A DNA stretch of 57,696 nt from JAMXLO01 sp036265005 (GTDB taxonomy: Bacteria; Pseudomonadota; Alphaproteobacteria; Acetobacterales; Acetobacteraceae). The notes beneath the pieces were generated by a model. It searched no databases and was not told the DNA's origin. It saw only the letters and a program-made list of their open reading frames with translations. The position numbers were made by a program, and so were the translations under genes. Below, in pieces: positions 47,917-56,650 of this stretch. The stretch is from the NCBI GenBank assembly GCA_036265005.1, contig DATAPW010000370.1:1-57696 (forward strand), given 5' to 3'. Positions within the stretch are counted from its first letter, which is position 1, and every line of letters begins with the position of its first letter.

Positions 47917-48588
47917 TCAGAACGGCGGTTGCGGCCGGAACGCTGCGTCGGGCCGGACGAACAATGCGTCGAACTGGAACAGGTAGCCGTTGCCGAAGCG
48001 GATCTCGTCCAGGATATCGAACAGCACAAACCCCAGGGCCTGCATGCGCGGGATGACATCGGCGACCAGCGGGCCGCCGCGATTGTACTGAAGCGTCGAT
48101 ACCTCCATCAGCACCGCCTCGGCGCGGTGCAGGTGCTGGCTGGCGCCGGCCAGCACGTCCAGCTCCGCGCCCTGTACATCGAGCTTGATCAGCTGGAACT
48201 GCTGCCTGGGATGCTCGCTCAGCACCGAATTCAACGTCCGCTGCGACAGGTTCCGCTCCTCGGTCGGGTAGCCCGTGTTCTCCTTGTAAACTGACGACCC
48301 GGTCTGGATGTTGCCAGCGAGTACCACGAAGAAACTGGTTTCGCGCTCCTCGGCGCCGAGCAGGGTCAGGACATAATCCGCATTGCCGATCTCGGCGCAG
48401 ACCTGGCGCAATATCGGCTCCTTCTCGGTCAGGCCATCGACCATGAGGACGTAGGCATCGGGGTAGATACGGCGGACGCCGCGCGACCAGTCACCATCAT
48501 AAGCGCCGATGTCGAGGATGCCGCTGGGCGAGAAGCCATACGATTTCAGGCGCTGCAGGCCCAGGTAATTCTTGCTGTCCGGATGCAT
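47917..48588 (-). CDS. FkbM family methyltransferase
   Basis: A 223-residue SAM-dependent O-methyltransferase. The SAM loop is ILDIGAYDGDWSRG, and the family acid is in LIKLDVQGAELDVLAGA, with HLHRAEAVLMEVSTLQYN following. FkbM-type enzymes methylate sugars in glycans, glycolipids or natural products. It is leftward and convergent with the hydrolase. No glycan genes adjoin it directly, so the acceptor is unknown. Confidence 0.88.
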   Translation of the reverse strand: MHPDSKNYLGLQRLKSYGFSPSGILDIGAYDGDWSRGVRRIYPDAYVLMVDGLTEKEPILRQVCAEIGNADYVLTLLGAEERETSFFVVLAGNIQTGSSVYKENTGYPTEERNLSQRTLNSVLSEHPRQQFQLIKLDVQGAELDVLAGASQHLHRAEAVLMEVSTLQYNRGGPLVADVIPRMQALGFVLFDILDEIRFGNGYLFQFDALFVRPDAAFRPQPPF

Positions 48589-48624
48589 GCCAATCTCTTG
48601 GTGGGTACTGCGTACTGCCAGGCA

Positions 48625-49335
48625 TCATGCCGACGGCATCGCCTGCAACAGACGCCCCAGTCCGGGCACGGTTTCATCCGCCTGCATGATGCGCAGCATC
48701 GCCCACAGCGCGGCCTGGTTCGAGGTGATCACCGGCTTGCCGAACTCGCGCTCCCATTCGGGCACGAACGACATTGTCGGAAAGTTGCCGCCGGGCACGA
48801 CGAACGCCTCGATCTCCGGCCGGTCGATGCGGGCGAAGGCATCGCGCGCATTCTCCGGACCGAGCTTGCCGATCATGTAGGAATCGGTCGCCGCGAAAGG
48901 CTCCACCGCCAGCACGTCGAGGCCGTACTTGGTCTGGTAGTAATGCCGGGCCCGTTCGATCACCTGTTGCGAATAGGGCGATACCAGGGCGATCCGCCTT
49001 GCCCCCAATGCGCGCACTGCCTCGCCGATCGCCTGTGCGGAGGTGATCGCCGGCACGCCGGCCGCCTTGCTCATGCGCTGCGTGACGTTGCCGTCGTAGT
49101 TCTCGGCGAACAGGCTGGCGGAGGTCTGCGCGAGACTGACCACCTCGACCTTCGCGGTGCCGAGCAGGCGCGCCTGGTAGTCGATGTCGGCGTCCTGGCT
49201 CGGCGAGAACGGGCCGCCGCCACTGCTCAGCAGCCGGCCGACATGCGCCTGCAAAGTTGGCGGCAGCAGCCGGTTGTACTCGATCTCGACCGTCGTGTTG
49301 GTGGATGGAATGAGAACGCCGAAATGGTGTGTCAT
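48625..49335 (-). CDS. Maleate isomerase / arylmalonate decarboxylase-like protein without cysteines
   Basis: A 236-residue Asp/Glu racemase-superfamily protein. The opening FGVLIPSTNTTVEIEYNRLLPP and the block FVPEWEREFGKPVITSNQAALWAMLR are typical of maleate cis-trans isomerases. These enzymes use two cysteines (one in arylmalonate decarboxylase); here the positions read SLAQTSAS and VPGGNFPT and the whole protein contains no cysteine. It therefore cannot use the usual thiol chemistry. It is divergent from the LLM gene, 65 bp away, sharing a promoter region. Confidence 0.82.
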   Translation of the reverse strand: MTHHFGVLIPSTNTTVEIEYNRLLPPTLQAHVGRLLSSGGGPFSPSQDADIDYQARLLGTAKVEVVSLAQTSASLFAENYDGNVTQRMSKAAGVPAITSAQAIGEAVRALGARRIALVSPYSQQVIERARHYYQTKYGLDVLAVEPFAATDSYMIGKLGPENARDAFARIDRPEIEAFVVPGGNFPTMSFVPEWEREFGKPVITSNQAALWAMLRIMQADETVPGLGRLLQAMPSA

Positions 49336-49400
49336 GCGTCAGGCCCTTCACCTTCCCCTGGCATCCTGACACACTCCGGCCGATTGCGCAGGAGGCGTCC

Positions 49401-50534
49401 ATGAAAATTGGTGTTTCGCTCAGCATCCTGGCCCAGGCGGGACGCTCGGACGTAGCCGTCTACAAGGAGCATCTCGAACTCGGCGATCTCGCCGAACCGC
49501 TTGGCTTCGATTCGATCTTCGCATTGGAGCACCACTTCACCGGCTATTCGATGTCGCCGGCGCCGACGCAACTGCTGAGCTATTTCGCCGGGCGCACCAG
49601 GCGCATCGCACTTGGCACCGCGGTCATCGTGCTGCCCTGGCATGACCCGATCCGCGTGGCCGAGCAGATCGCGCTGCTGGATGTGCTGTGCGGCGGGCGC
49701 TGCCTGTTCGGCTTCGGCCGCGGTGCGGCGAGCGTGGAATATGAAGGGTTCCGCATCCCCATGGAGGAAGCACGCGGCCGCTTCGCCGAATCCGCGCAGC
49801 TTGTCCGCCTGGCATTGAGCCAGCCCGAGTTCGAATGGCAGGGCGAGTACTACCAGATCCCACGCACCTCGATCCGGCCGCGGCCGGTCTCCAATCCGGA
49901 GCGACGGTTCTACGTCTCCTCGGTCACGCCCGAGTCAGCCGAGATCATGGCGAAGCTGGGCTTCGGCATGATGGTAATCATGCAGAACGAATGGCCGAAG
50001 GCAGCCGAGGACATCGATCGGTTCCGCGCTATCGCCAACAGCGTCGGCCATGTGCCGCCGCCGCCGATCATCTTGACCAACGTCTCGTGCGCGGAAAGCC
50101 GCGACGAGGCGCATGAGCGCGCCATGATGTATCTCGGTCGGAAGTGGGATTCGATCGACAACCACTACCATTTCTCCGACGGGCATCTCGGTTCGGTGAA
50201 AGGCTATGAATCCTACGGCAAGATGGCGAAGACCTATGCCAAGATGAAAGAGGATGCCGCGCGCAAGAAAGCCACCGAGTTCTACGTGCGCATCCAGATC
50301 GTCGGGACGCCCGATGACTGTATCCAGCAGATCGCCGAATTGCGCGCGCTGACCGGCACCGAGCATCTGATCGCCGATTTCTCCTATGGCGGCATGCCGC
50401 ATGAGGAAGGCGAGCTGAACATGCGCCTGTTCGCCGACCGCGTCGTGCCGGTGCTGCATCGCGATGCGCTGTTCGCGGCTACGCCGGCGCAGCGCGTTAC
50501 GGCGACACATGAGGATGTGTTCGCTCCGGCCTAG
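49401..50534 (+). CDS. LLM class flavin-dependent oxidoreductase
   Basis: A 377-residue luciferase-like flavoenzyme. DSIFALEHHFTGYSMSPAPTQLLSYFAGRT, IALGTAVIVLPWHDPIRVAEQIALLD and LFGFGRGAASVEYEGF form the barrel core, and a C-terminal extension has GTPDDCIQQIAELRALTGTEHL. An excellent AGGAGG site lies 5 bp before ATG 49401. It likely acts with the MFS gene 33 bp downstream on an imported substrate, which is an inference. Confidence 0.92.
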   Translation: MKIGVSLSILAQAGRSDVAVYKEHLELGDLAEPLGFDSIFALEHHFTGYSMSPAPTQLLSYFAGRTRRIALGTAVIVLPWHDPIRVAEQIALLDVLCGGRCLFGFGRGAASVEYEGFRIPMEEARGRFAESAQLVRLALSQPEFEWQGEYYQIPRTSIRPRPVSNPERRFYVSSVTPESAEIMAKLGFGMMVIMQNEWPKAAEDIDRFRAIANSVGHVPPPPIILTNVSCAESRDEAHERAMMYLGRKWDSIDNHYHFSDGHLGSVKGYESYGKMAKTYAKMKEDAARKKATEFYVRIQIVGTPDDCIQQIAELRALTGTEHLIADFSYGGMPHEEGELNMRLFADRVVPVLHRDALFAATPAQRVTATHEDVFAPA

Positions 50535-50567
50535 CGCATCGCTCAGCACTCGCTCGAGGCCGTGTGA

Positions 50568-51779
50568 ATGCACCGGCGCTGGGTCATCCTCGTCGTGCTG
50601 TTCGTCGCGCGCACCGCGATGGGGTTTCAGTACCAGACCGTCGGCTCCGTCGCGCCGTCGCTGAGCACCGAGTTGCATGTCGGCTTCGCGCAGATCGGCA
50701 CGCTGATCGGGCTATACCACATCACCGGCGTGCTCCTGTCGCTGCCCGGCGGCCTGATCATCCGGCGTATCGGCGACAAGAACCTGTGCGCCATCGGACT
50801 GGCACTGATGGCCGGCGGCGGCATGGTCATGTCGCTGTCGGACAGCTATGGCGTGGCATTCGCCGGACGACTGGCGAGCGGCATGGGCGCCACCCTGTTC
50901 AACCTGGTGCTCACCAAGATGACCACAGACTGGTTCGCCCGCCGCGAGATCGTGCTGGCGATGGCGGTCATCCTGTCCACCTGGCCGTTCGGCATCGCGC
51001 TCGGACTGTTCACCGAGCCGCTGATCGCCGCGGCATTCGGCTGGCGCTCGATGATGCTGCTGGCTGGTTGCATTTGCCTGGCGTCGCTGCTGCTGGTGGC
51101 GCTGTGCTATCGCACCCCGCCGGAGGAGCCGGGCGACGAGCCGCACGCGGTCGCCGCACAGCCGTTCGGATTGCCGCCGTCGCGGGTGCTCGCACCGGTC
51201 GTTGCTGCCGGTGTGATGTGGGGCTCGTTCAATGCCGGACTGGTGGCCTATTTCAGCTTCGTTCCGTCGTTTCTCGCGGCTGGCGGTCGCATGACGCTGG
51301 CGGAGGCCGGTGCGATGACCAGCCTGGCGCTGTGGGTCGGCATGGTTTCGATCCCGTTCGGCGGCTATGTGGTGCAGCGGGTCGGTCGGCCGGCCGTAAC
51401 CATCGTGGTATTCTGTACTCTGGCGGCTGCGTGCCTGGCGCTGGTCGCGGCCGGCGTTCCGCCATTGCTGGCCTGCATTGCGTTCGGCGTGGCGATCGGG
51501 CCGCCGCCCGGCCTGATCACGTCGCTGCCGGCGCGCGTGCTGGCGCCCTCGCAGCGGGCGACAGGGTTTGGTGTGTTCTACACCTGCCATTTCCTGCTGC
51601 AGGCCAGCGGTCCGGCGGTTGCCGGCTGGATCCACGACAATGCCGGCGGCGCCGCGGCGGTGCTGTTCGGCACTGCGCTGTTTCTCGTGCCGCTGCCGAT
51701 GCTGGCGCTGTTCGAGTTTTTCGCGGTGCGCCTGCGATCCGCGGAGGCGAAGCAGGTCGTATCCGGTACTGCGGATTGA
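50568..51779 (+). CDS. MFS transporter
   Basis: A 403-residue inner-membrane transporter with twelve hydrophobic helices in two halves joined by a charged loop near residue 185. The loop GGLIIRRIGDKN between helices 2 and 3 is the MFS motif A equivalent. It follows the LLM gene by 33 bp, so its cargo may be that enzyme's substrate, plausibly an organic acid. The direction of transport is not certain. Confidence 0.9.
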   Translation: MHRRWVILVVLFVARTAMGFQYQTVGSVAPSLSTELHVGFAQIGTLIGLYHITGVLLSLPGGLIIRRIGDKNLCAIGLALMAGGGMVMSLSDSYGVAFAGRLASGMGATLFNLVLTKMTTDWFARREIVLAMAVILSTWPFGIALGLFTEPLIAAAFGWRSMMLLAGCICLASLLLVALCYRTPPEEPGDEPHAVAAQPFGLPPSRVLAPVVAAGVMWGSFNAGLVAYFSFVPSFLAAGGRMTLAEAGAMTSLALWVGMVSIPFGGYVVQRVGRPAVTIVVFCTLAAACLALVAAGVPPLLACIAFGVAIGPPPGLITSLPARVLAPSQRATGFGVFYTCHFLLQASGPAVAGWIHDNAGGAAAVLFGTALFLVPLPMLALFEFFAVRLRSAEAKQVVSGTAD

Positions 51780-51780
51780 G

Positions 51781-51812
51781 CGGCGGAATGCGCTGCGCTG
51801 TTCCGCCCTACG
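51781..51812. repeat. 'GGCGGAATGCG' palindrome, copy 4
   Basis: GGCGGAA and TTCCGCC arms around TGCGCTGCGCTG, directly after the MFS stop and 3 bp before the stop of the convergent lipoprotein gene. It sits in the same position relative to convergent genes as copies 1 to 3. Confidence 0.85.
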
Positions 51813-51814
51813 GC

Positions 51815-52261
51815 CTACGGCGTGGATGCCACTGTCTGGCCTTTGGCCGGCTTGTGTCCGGCAAGCTGGGCGACGCAGGTCTTCACGATCGGCGCGCAGA
51901 TTGCATCTGTGGCGCCGGCAACAGTGGTATCGCCGGAGTAGTCCAGCGCCGCCACCGTACCGTTCACCAGCTTGAACGTGGCATGGCAATAGCCGCCATT
52001 GCCGATATTCATCCCGCCGCCGATCACCGGGAAGGTGATGTTGAGGCCGGCGTTGGTTGACTCGGCGCGCTCATAGCTGCGCAATTCCGTCGCCGGATTG
52101 ATCCGCTCGGTCTTGGTGGGCAGTCCGGCACACATGTCGAGATCGGCTACCGACGTGCCGATCAGGCTCTGCTGGGCCTGCACCGAGATGCGGGAATCGT
52201 GGTAGGCGCAGGCAGGCAGCAGGGACAGAAACGCGAGCAAAGGCAACGTGGCAAGCCGCAT
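51815..52261 (-). CDS. Small uncharacterised lipoprotein
   Basis: A 148-residue lipoprotein: a hydrophobic signal with lipobox LLPAC and Cys18. The mature region has IGTSVADLDMCAGLPTKTERI, a motif shared by a group of small proteobacterial lipoproteins, then a glycine-rich strand region and YCHATFKLVNGTVAALDY. Conserved-looking cysteines may pair. ATG 52261 has GGAGGATAC upstream. No function is known to me. Confidence 0.8.
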   Translation of the reverse strand: MRLATLPLLAFLSLLPACAYHDSRISVQAQQSLIGTSVADLDMCAGLPTKTERINPATELRSYERAESTNAGLNITFPVIGGGMNIGNGGYCHATFKLVNGTVAALDYSGDTTVAGATDAICAPIVKTCVAQLAGHKPAKGQTVASTP

Positions 52262-52383
52262 GTATCCTCCAGCGGTTCCGGTAAGCCCGTTAGGTGGCAG
52301 TCTCGCACCGGTCATCAATAGCGGGCTCGGGCGGGATCGTTCGGCTGCTGCCTTGTCGTCGCGACCATGCTAATTGTTGCGGC

Positions 52384-53061
52384 ATGAAGACCGCCGTTGT
52401 TTTCCTGGGCCTGCTGCTGTGTCCGCTCGTGGCGACGGCTCAGCCTCGCAAGGTCGATGTTCCGCACAGCGACCAGGAGATCGGTTCCTGGCTGTTGAGC
52501 TGTGCGATGGACCCGATGACCGACGCGCAGGTTTGCCGGATGCGCCACAAGCTCTGGCTCGTGGTGCCGAGTGACGGTCATCCCGGCATGGCATTCGAGG
52601 TGCAGCAGCGTTTCGACCAGCTTGTGCCGGCGGTGACCGTGCGGGACCTGTCTCTCGGCACCGCTCTGAGCGGCCTGCTGACGCTGACTGCCACGGCGCA
52701 GCTTCGCTTCGACGGCAATCCGATGGTGGAACTGCCCTGTGCGCTGGAGGGCACCTCGGTGATCTGCGCCCCGGCCAAGGCCGATGCCGGCATCCTGGCC
52801 GAGCAGCTGCCGAAGGCGCGCAGCGTCCTGGTGCGGTTCCGCGCGGTCGGCAACCTGCCGCTGCCGGTACCGGACGGTCCGCTCGCGCTGGATCTCGACC
52901 GCACGCCGGACGCGCTGGTTCGCTACCGGCTCGCCGGACCCGCTACCGATGCCGCGCAGCCCTGGATCGGCCAGGACCTCAAGGGGAGCGCGGAGCGCCT
53001 GCTGCGCCGGCTTGGCGTGCCCGGCATGGAGCCGCAGGCACAGAGCGTGCCGGCGAAATAG
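52384..53061 (+). CDS. Exported protein, possibly invasion-associated locus B (IalB)-like
   Basis: A 225-residue protein with a signal peptide ending near LVATAQP. The early mature region EIGSWLLSCAMDPMTDAQVCRMRHKLWL carries two cysteines in the G-W-x-C...C layout of IalB-like proteins, followed by a beta-rich middle and a Leu/Arg-rich tail. The IalB assignment is tentative because the C-terminal part is not distinctive. ATG 52384 is used because upstream codons lack a signal-like sequence. It is divergent from the small lipoprotein. Confidence 0.65.
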   Translation: MKTAVVFLGLLLCPLVATAQPRKVDVPHSDQEIGSWLLSCAMDPMTDAQVCRMRHKLWLVVPSDGHPGMAFEVQQRFDQLVPAVTVRDLSLGTALSGLLTLTATAQLRFDGNPMVELPCALEGTSVICAPAKADAGILAEQLPKARSVLVRFRAVGNLPLPVPDGPLALDLDRTPDALVRYRLAGPATDAAQPWIGQDLKGSAERLLRRLGVPGMEPQAQSVPAK

Positions 53062-53073
53062 CGGGCGGAAATG

Positions 53074-54021
53074 TCAGGGGCTGACGTGGCCCCTGAATTT
53101 CTCCGGCGGCCTGGTGCCCCATTGCGAGCGGAGGCCCTCCTCGGCCGGCACCAGGTTGCCGCCGTTATGAGCGTTCAGCCGGTCGGTGTCGGCCCAGTGC
53201 TCGTGGACACGACCCCATGGATCTGCCCAGTAGTCGTACACCTGGCTGCCCAGCAGATGGCGGCCGATGCCCCACATGTGCTCGTATTTCCCGAGGCCGT
53301 TCAGGTACTCGTGGCCGATGAACACGTCATCGACGTCCTGCACCTCGAAGGAAAAATGATTGAGGCCGGCACGCTCGTTCTTCATGCAAAAGAACGCGTG
53401 GTGGTCCACGTAATCGTCGCCGGCATCGATCCGGCTGAACTGGCCGATGATGTTCTCCTTGTCGCCGGCATACACATCGTCCGAGCAGACCAGGCCCAGC
53501 GTGTCGCGGAACCAGCGAACAGTTTCCTGGTTCTTCGGCGATCCGAGGACGGCGTGGCCGATCCGCTTCACACTGGATGGACCGGAGTCGATGCGCATGA
53601 CCTCGCCGGCGCGGTTCAGCGGTTCGGCGCCGGTGTTGAGCGGCTGGCGCACCACCTGGATCGGCTGCACGGTCTGCATCCCGTGCACGATCTCGATGGC
53701 GTAGCCGTTGGGTTCCGTTATGCGGACCCGCTTGCCGCCGCCGGGCTCGTCGATGGTCTCGATGCCCGAGGCGCCGGGGAACTTCGCTATCGTCCGCAGG
53801 TCGTCCTCGCTGCTGACCGTCCAGGCGAAGCCGATGAACCCGGCGTCGCCTTTCTCGGTGACGTGGATGTGGTGCGCAGGATCGGTGCCCCGCATGTACA
53901 GCGCCGTCGGCGTGCGCGCCGCGCGCACCATGCCGAACGCGGTGAGGAACGCTTCCTGCGCATCCAGGTCGGGCGACCGGAGCCGGCCGTAGGCGAGGTC
54001 GCGCACCTTGATAACCGCCAT
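53074..54021 (-). CDS. VOC-family extradiol-type dioxygenase
   Basis: A 315-residue two-domain vicinal-oxygen-chelate protein. The C-terminal domain keeps the 2-His-1-Glu iron site: His in KRIGHAVLGS, His in GLNHFSFEV and Glu in GRVHEHWADTD. The first domain (LRSPDLDAQEAFLTAFGMV) is the degenerate half usual in catechol 2,3-dioxygenases. It probably cleaves a catechol-like ring. It is divergent from the cupin gene; starts are 239 bp apart. Confidence 0.88.
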   Translation of the reverse strand: MAVIKVRDLAYGRLRSPDLDAQEAFLTAFGMVRAARTPTALYMRGTDPAHHIHVTEKGDAGFIGFAWTVSSEDDLRTIAKFPGASGIETIDEPGGGKRVRITEPNGYAIEIVHGMQTVQPIQVVRQPLNTGAEPLNRAGEVMRIDSGPSSVKRIGHAVLGSPKNQETVRWFRDTLGLVCSDDVYAGDKENIIGQFSRIDAGDDYVDHHAFFCMKNERAGLNHFSFEVQDVDDVFIGHEYLNGLGKYEHMWGIGRHLLGSQVYDYWADPWGRVHEHWADTDRLNAHNGGNLVPAEEGLRSQWGTRPPEKFRGHVSP

Positions 54022-54260
54022 GATTACACTCCCATGCTGCGATGAGCCGTTGGGTCGGCTTTCGGTGGCCAAGCGTGACCAGTTTGGCGAGGTCCCGCAA
54101 GGCTCCGGGGCGGCGGGGAACTCGGGAATCGTGCGACGCGTTTGTGCCGCCTGGGCAGCGCAGCGCATCGACAGCAGGACGAATGCCGATGACGACTGGC
54201 GCCGACTGGGCGAGCATTGGCTCACGTGGCATTCAGTCGCACACCAAGGAGGATAGAGCG

Positions 54261-54656
54261 ATGGAAATCAAGCGCAACGGTTCACAGTCGTCCGGCAAAG
54301 GGCCGGCCGAATATTTCACCGGTTCGGTCCGCATCGACCCGCTGTTCCAGGCACCGGATCCAGCACGCGGCCGCGGCGCCAGCGTCACGTTCGAGCCCGG
54401 TGCGCGGACTGCCTGGCATACCCATCCGCTGGGCCAGACATTGATCGTCACGGCGGGCTGCGGCCGGGTGCAGCGCGAGGGCGGCCCGGTCGAGGAGATC
54501 CGCCCGGGCGACGTGGTCTGGTTCGCACCTGGCGAGAAGCACTGGCACGGCGCCGGGCCAACCACTGCGATGACCCATATCGCCATCCAGGAAGCGCTGG
54601 ATGGCAAGGTCGTCGACTGGATGGAAAAAGTCACCGACGCGCAATACCAGGGCTGA
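54261..54656 (+). CDS. Cupin-domain protein, hydroxynitrile-lyase-like group
   Basis: A 131-residue single-domain cupin. The metal-binding box is AWHTHPLGQTLIVTAGCGRVQ, with EIRPGDVVWFAPGEKHWHGAG as the second box (three His and an acid). This arrangement and length match small cupins studied as manganese hydroxynitrile lyases and those fused to carboxymuconolactone decarboxylase. ATG 54261 has AAGGAGG. The physiological role in most hosts is unknown; the context is aromatic metabolism. Confidence 0.9.
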   Translation: MEIKRNGSQSSGKGPAEYFTGSVRIDPLFQAPDPARGRGASVTFEPGARTAWHTHPLGQTLIVTAGCGRVQREGGPVEEIRPGDVVWFAPGEKHWHGAGPTTAMTHIAIQEALDGKVVDWMEKVTDAQYQG

Positions 54657-54868
54657 CGGCCGCGGCGGTTACCCGAGTGCTGGAATGTCGTGCCGCGTGG
54701 GCCGGGCCCGCGCGGTTCTCGCCTCGCGTTGACTTCCACCCCGCAATCCCCGCATAACCCGCCACATCCGGGTTCCCTGATCCACCCGGTCCCCGCCTGA
54801 AGCGGGGGCTCCGCCGCTCCGCGAGGGTTCGCGCAGCGGCGTGTTCGTCGTTTCGCGGAGTGCGGGCC
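54657..54868. other. 212-bp gap before ffh with a GC hairpin
   Basis: No gene is seen. A hairpin CCCCGC-CTGAA-GCGGGG lies at 54791-54807 within a repetitive-looking GC stretch, and further inverted pieces (CGCTCCGCGAGGG, CGCAGCGGCG) follow. The ffh promoter should be here, but I see no clear consensus. GCGGAG near 54855-54860 serves as the ffh ribosome site. Confidence 0.45.
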
Positions 54869-56248
54869 GTGTTTGAAACGCTGTCAGACAAGCTTACCGG
54901 GGTCTTCGACCGGCTGCGCGGTCGTGGCTCGCTGTCCGAGGCCGACGTCACCGAGGCACTGCGCGAGGTCCGCCTGGCGCTGCTCGACGCCGACGTGGCG
55001 CTGCCGGTGGTGCGCGACTTCATCGCCAAAGTGCGCGAGCGGGCGGTCGGCTCCGAGGTGCTGGCCTCGGTCACCCCCGGCCAGCAGATCGTCAAGATCG
55101 TCAACGACGTGATGATCGAGGCGCTGGGCGGCGAGGGGGCGGTGCCGTTGAACCTCAACGCCCCGGCGCCGATCCCGATCCTGATGGTCGGCCTGCAAGG
55201 CTCCGGCAAGACCACTACCTCCGGCAAGCTGGGCCGGCGTATCCGCGAGCGGCTGCGCCGCAAGGTCCTGCTGGCCAGCCTGGACACCCAGCGCCCCGCC
55301 GCGCAGCTCCAGTTGGCGCAGCTCGCCGAGCAGGCCGGCGTGCCCAGCCTGCCCATCGTCACCGGCCAGACGCCGGTGCAGATCGCCCAGCGCGCCATGG
55401 ATGTCGGCCGCCGCGAGGGCTACGACATCGTCATCCTGGATACCGCCGGCCGGCTGTCGATCGACGAGGCGCTGATGGAGGAGGTGCGGCAGGTCCGCGC
55501 TGCCACCTCGCCGGTCGAGACGCTGCTGGTGGTCGATGCGATGACCGGCCAGGACGCGGTGAACACCGCCAAGGCGTTCAATGAGGCGGTCGGCGTCACC
55601 GGGATCGTGATGACCCGGATGGACGGCGACGCCCGCGGCGGTGCCGCGCTGTCGATGCGCGCGATCACCGGCGCGCCGATCAAGCTGGTCGGCGTCGGCG
55701 AGAAGCAGGACGCGCTGGAGGACTTCCACCCCGAGCGGGTCGCCGGCCGCATCCTCGGCCAGGGTGACATCCTCGGGCTGGTCGAGCGGGCCGCCGAGAC
55801 GATCGACCAGGAAGAGGCCGAGAAACTCGCCCACAAGATGATGCGCGGGAAGTTCGACCTGGAGGACTACGCCAGCCAGCTCAGGCAGATCGGCAAGATG
55901 GGCAGCCTGTCGGGCATCCTCGGCATGCTGCCGGGTGTCGGGAAGATCAAGGCGCAGCTCGAGGACGCCAATCTGGACACCGCGATCCTGAAGCGCCAGG
56001 CGGCGATCATCTCGTCGATGACGCCCAAGGAGCGCCGGGTTCCGGACATCATCAAGGCCAGCCGCAAGAAAAGAATTGCAGCAGGATCAGGGACTTCCGT
56101 GCAGGAAGTGAACCGCCTGCTGAAGCAGTTCGACGATATGACGACAATGATGAAGCGGATGAACAAGCTCGGGCAGAAGGGCCTGATGCGCAACGGGCTT
56201 GCCGCCCTGATGCCGAAAGGCATGTCCGCCAACCGACGCCCATACTGA
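54869..56248 (+). CDS. ffh: Signal recognition particle protein Ffh
   Basis: A 459-residue GTPase that binds 4.5S RNA and targets nascent membrane proteins. N-domain: LSDKLTGVFDRLRGRGSLSEADV. The G-domain shows GLQGSGKTTTSGKL, DTQRPAA, LDTAGRL and TRMDGDARGG. The methionine-rich M-domain holds MMRGKFDLEDY, MGSLSGILGMLPG and the RNA-binding SGTSVQEVNRLLKQF. The GTG at 54869 gives the standard MFETLSDKL start; a GTG at 54860 is the alternative. It heads ffh-rpsP-rimM-trmD. Confidence 0.98.
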   Translation: MFETLSDKLTGVFDRLRGRGSLSEADVTEALREVRLALLDADVALPVVRDFIAKVRERAVGSEVLASVTPGQQIVKIVNDVMIEALGGEGAVPLNLNAPAPIPILMVGLQGSGKTTTSGKLGRRIRERLRRKVLLASLDTQRPAAQLQLAQLAEQAGVPSLPIVTGQTPVQIAQRAMDVGRREGYDIVILDTAGRLSIDEALMEEVRQVRAATSPVETLLVVDAMTGQDAVNTAKAFNEAVGVTGIVMTRMDGDARGGAALSMRAITGAPIKLVGVGEKQDALEDFHPERVAGRILGQGDILGLVERAAETIDQEEAEKLAHKMMRGKFDLEDYASQLRQIGKMGSLSGILGMLPGVGKIKAQLEDANLDTAILKRQAAIISSMTPKERRVPDIIKASRKKRIAAGSGTSVQEVNRLLKQFDDMTTMMKRMNKLGQKGLMRNGLAALMPKGMSANRRPY

Positions 56249-56278
56249 ACCGACGACATGTACTGAACCGACGACACG
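56243..56278. repeat. 18-bp tandem duplication covering the ffh stop codon
   Basis: TACTGAACCGACGACATG at 56243-56260 is repeated with one change at 56261-56278, followed by a further partial copy (CTGAACC). The first copy contains the ffh TGA, and the second holds another TGA in the same frame 18 bp later. It looks like replication slippage. Confidence 0.9.
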
Positions 56279-56301
56279 CTGAACCAAGGAGTTACCGATC
56301 G

Positions 56302-56643
56302 ATGGGTCTGAAGATCCGCCTTGCCCGCGCCGGCGCCAAGAAGCGCCCGTACTACCATATCGTGGTGGCCGACAGTCGCAGCCCGCGCGACGGGCGCTTC
56401 ATCGAGAAGCTGGGCAGCTACAACCCGATGCTGCCGGCCGAACATGAAGACCGTGTCCGGCTGCAGGGCGAGCGTATCCAGCACTGGATGTCGCACGGCG
56501 CGCTGCCGACCGACCGCGTCGCGCATTTCCTCGGCAAGGCCGGGCTCGGCCCGATGCCATCGGTGCACGAGCAGCCGGTGAAGTCGGCGCCGAAGAAGAA
56601 GGCACAGGAGCGCGCCAAGGCTGCGGCGGCGCCGGCAGCCTGA
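56302..56643 (+). CDS. rpsP: 30S ribosomal protein S16
   Basis: A 113-residue ribosomal protein needed for 30S assembly. The conserved start is GLKIRLARAGAKKRPYYHIVVADSR, then RDGRFIEKLGSYNP; an Ala/Lys-rich tail extends beyond the core, as in other alphaproteobacteria. The AAGGAG site lies ahead of ATG 56302. It is between ffh and rimM in the classical trmD operon order. Confidence 0.99.
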   Translation: MGLKIRLARAGAKKRPYYHIVVADSRSPRDGRFIEKLGSYNPMLPAEHEDRVRLQGERIQHWMSHGALPTDRVAHFLGKAGLGPMPSVHEQPVKSAPKKKAQERAKAAAAPAA

Positions 56644-56650
56644 GGGAAAT

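Noticed and set aside
54657..54868. 4.5S SRP RNA gene upstream of ffh
   Set aside because: I looked for the conserved GGAA-tetraloop hairpin of SRP RNA and did not see it; the hairpins here look like repeat elements.
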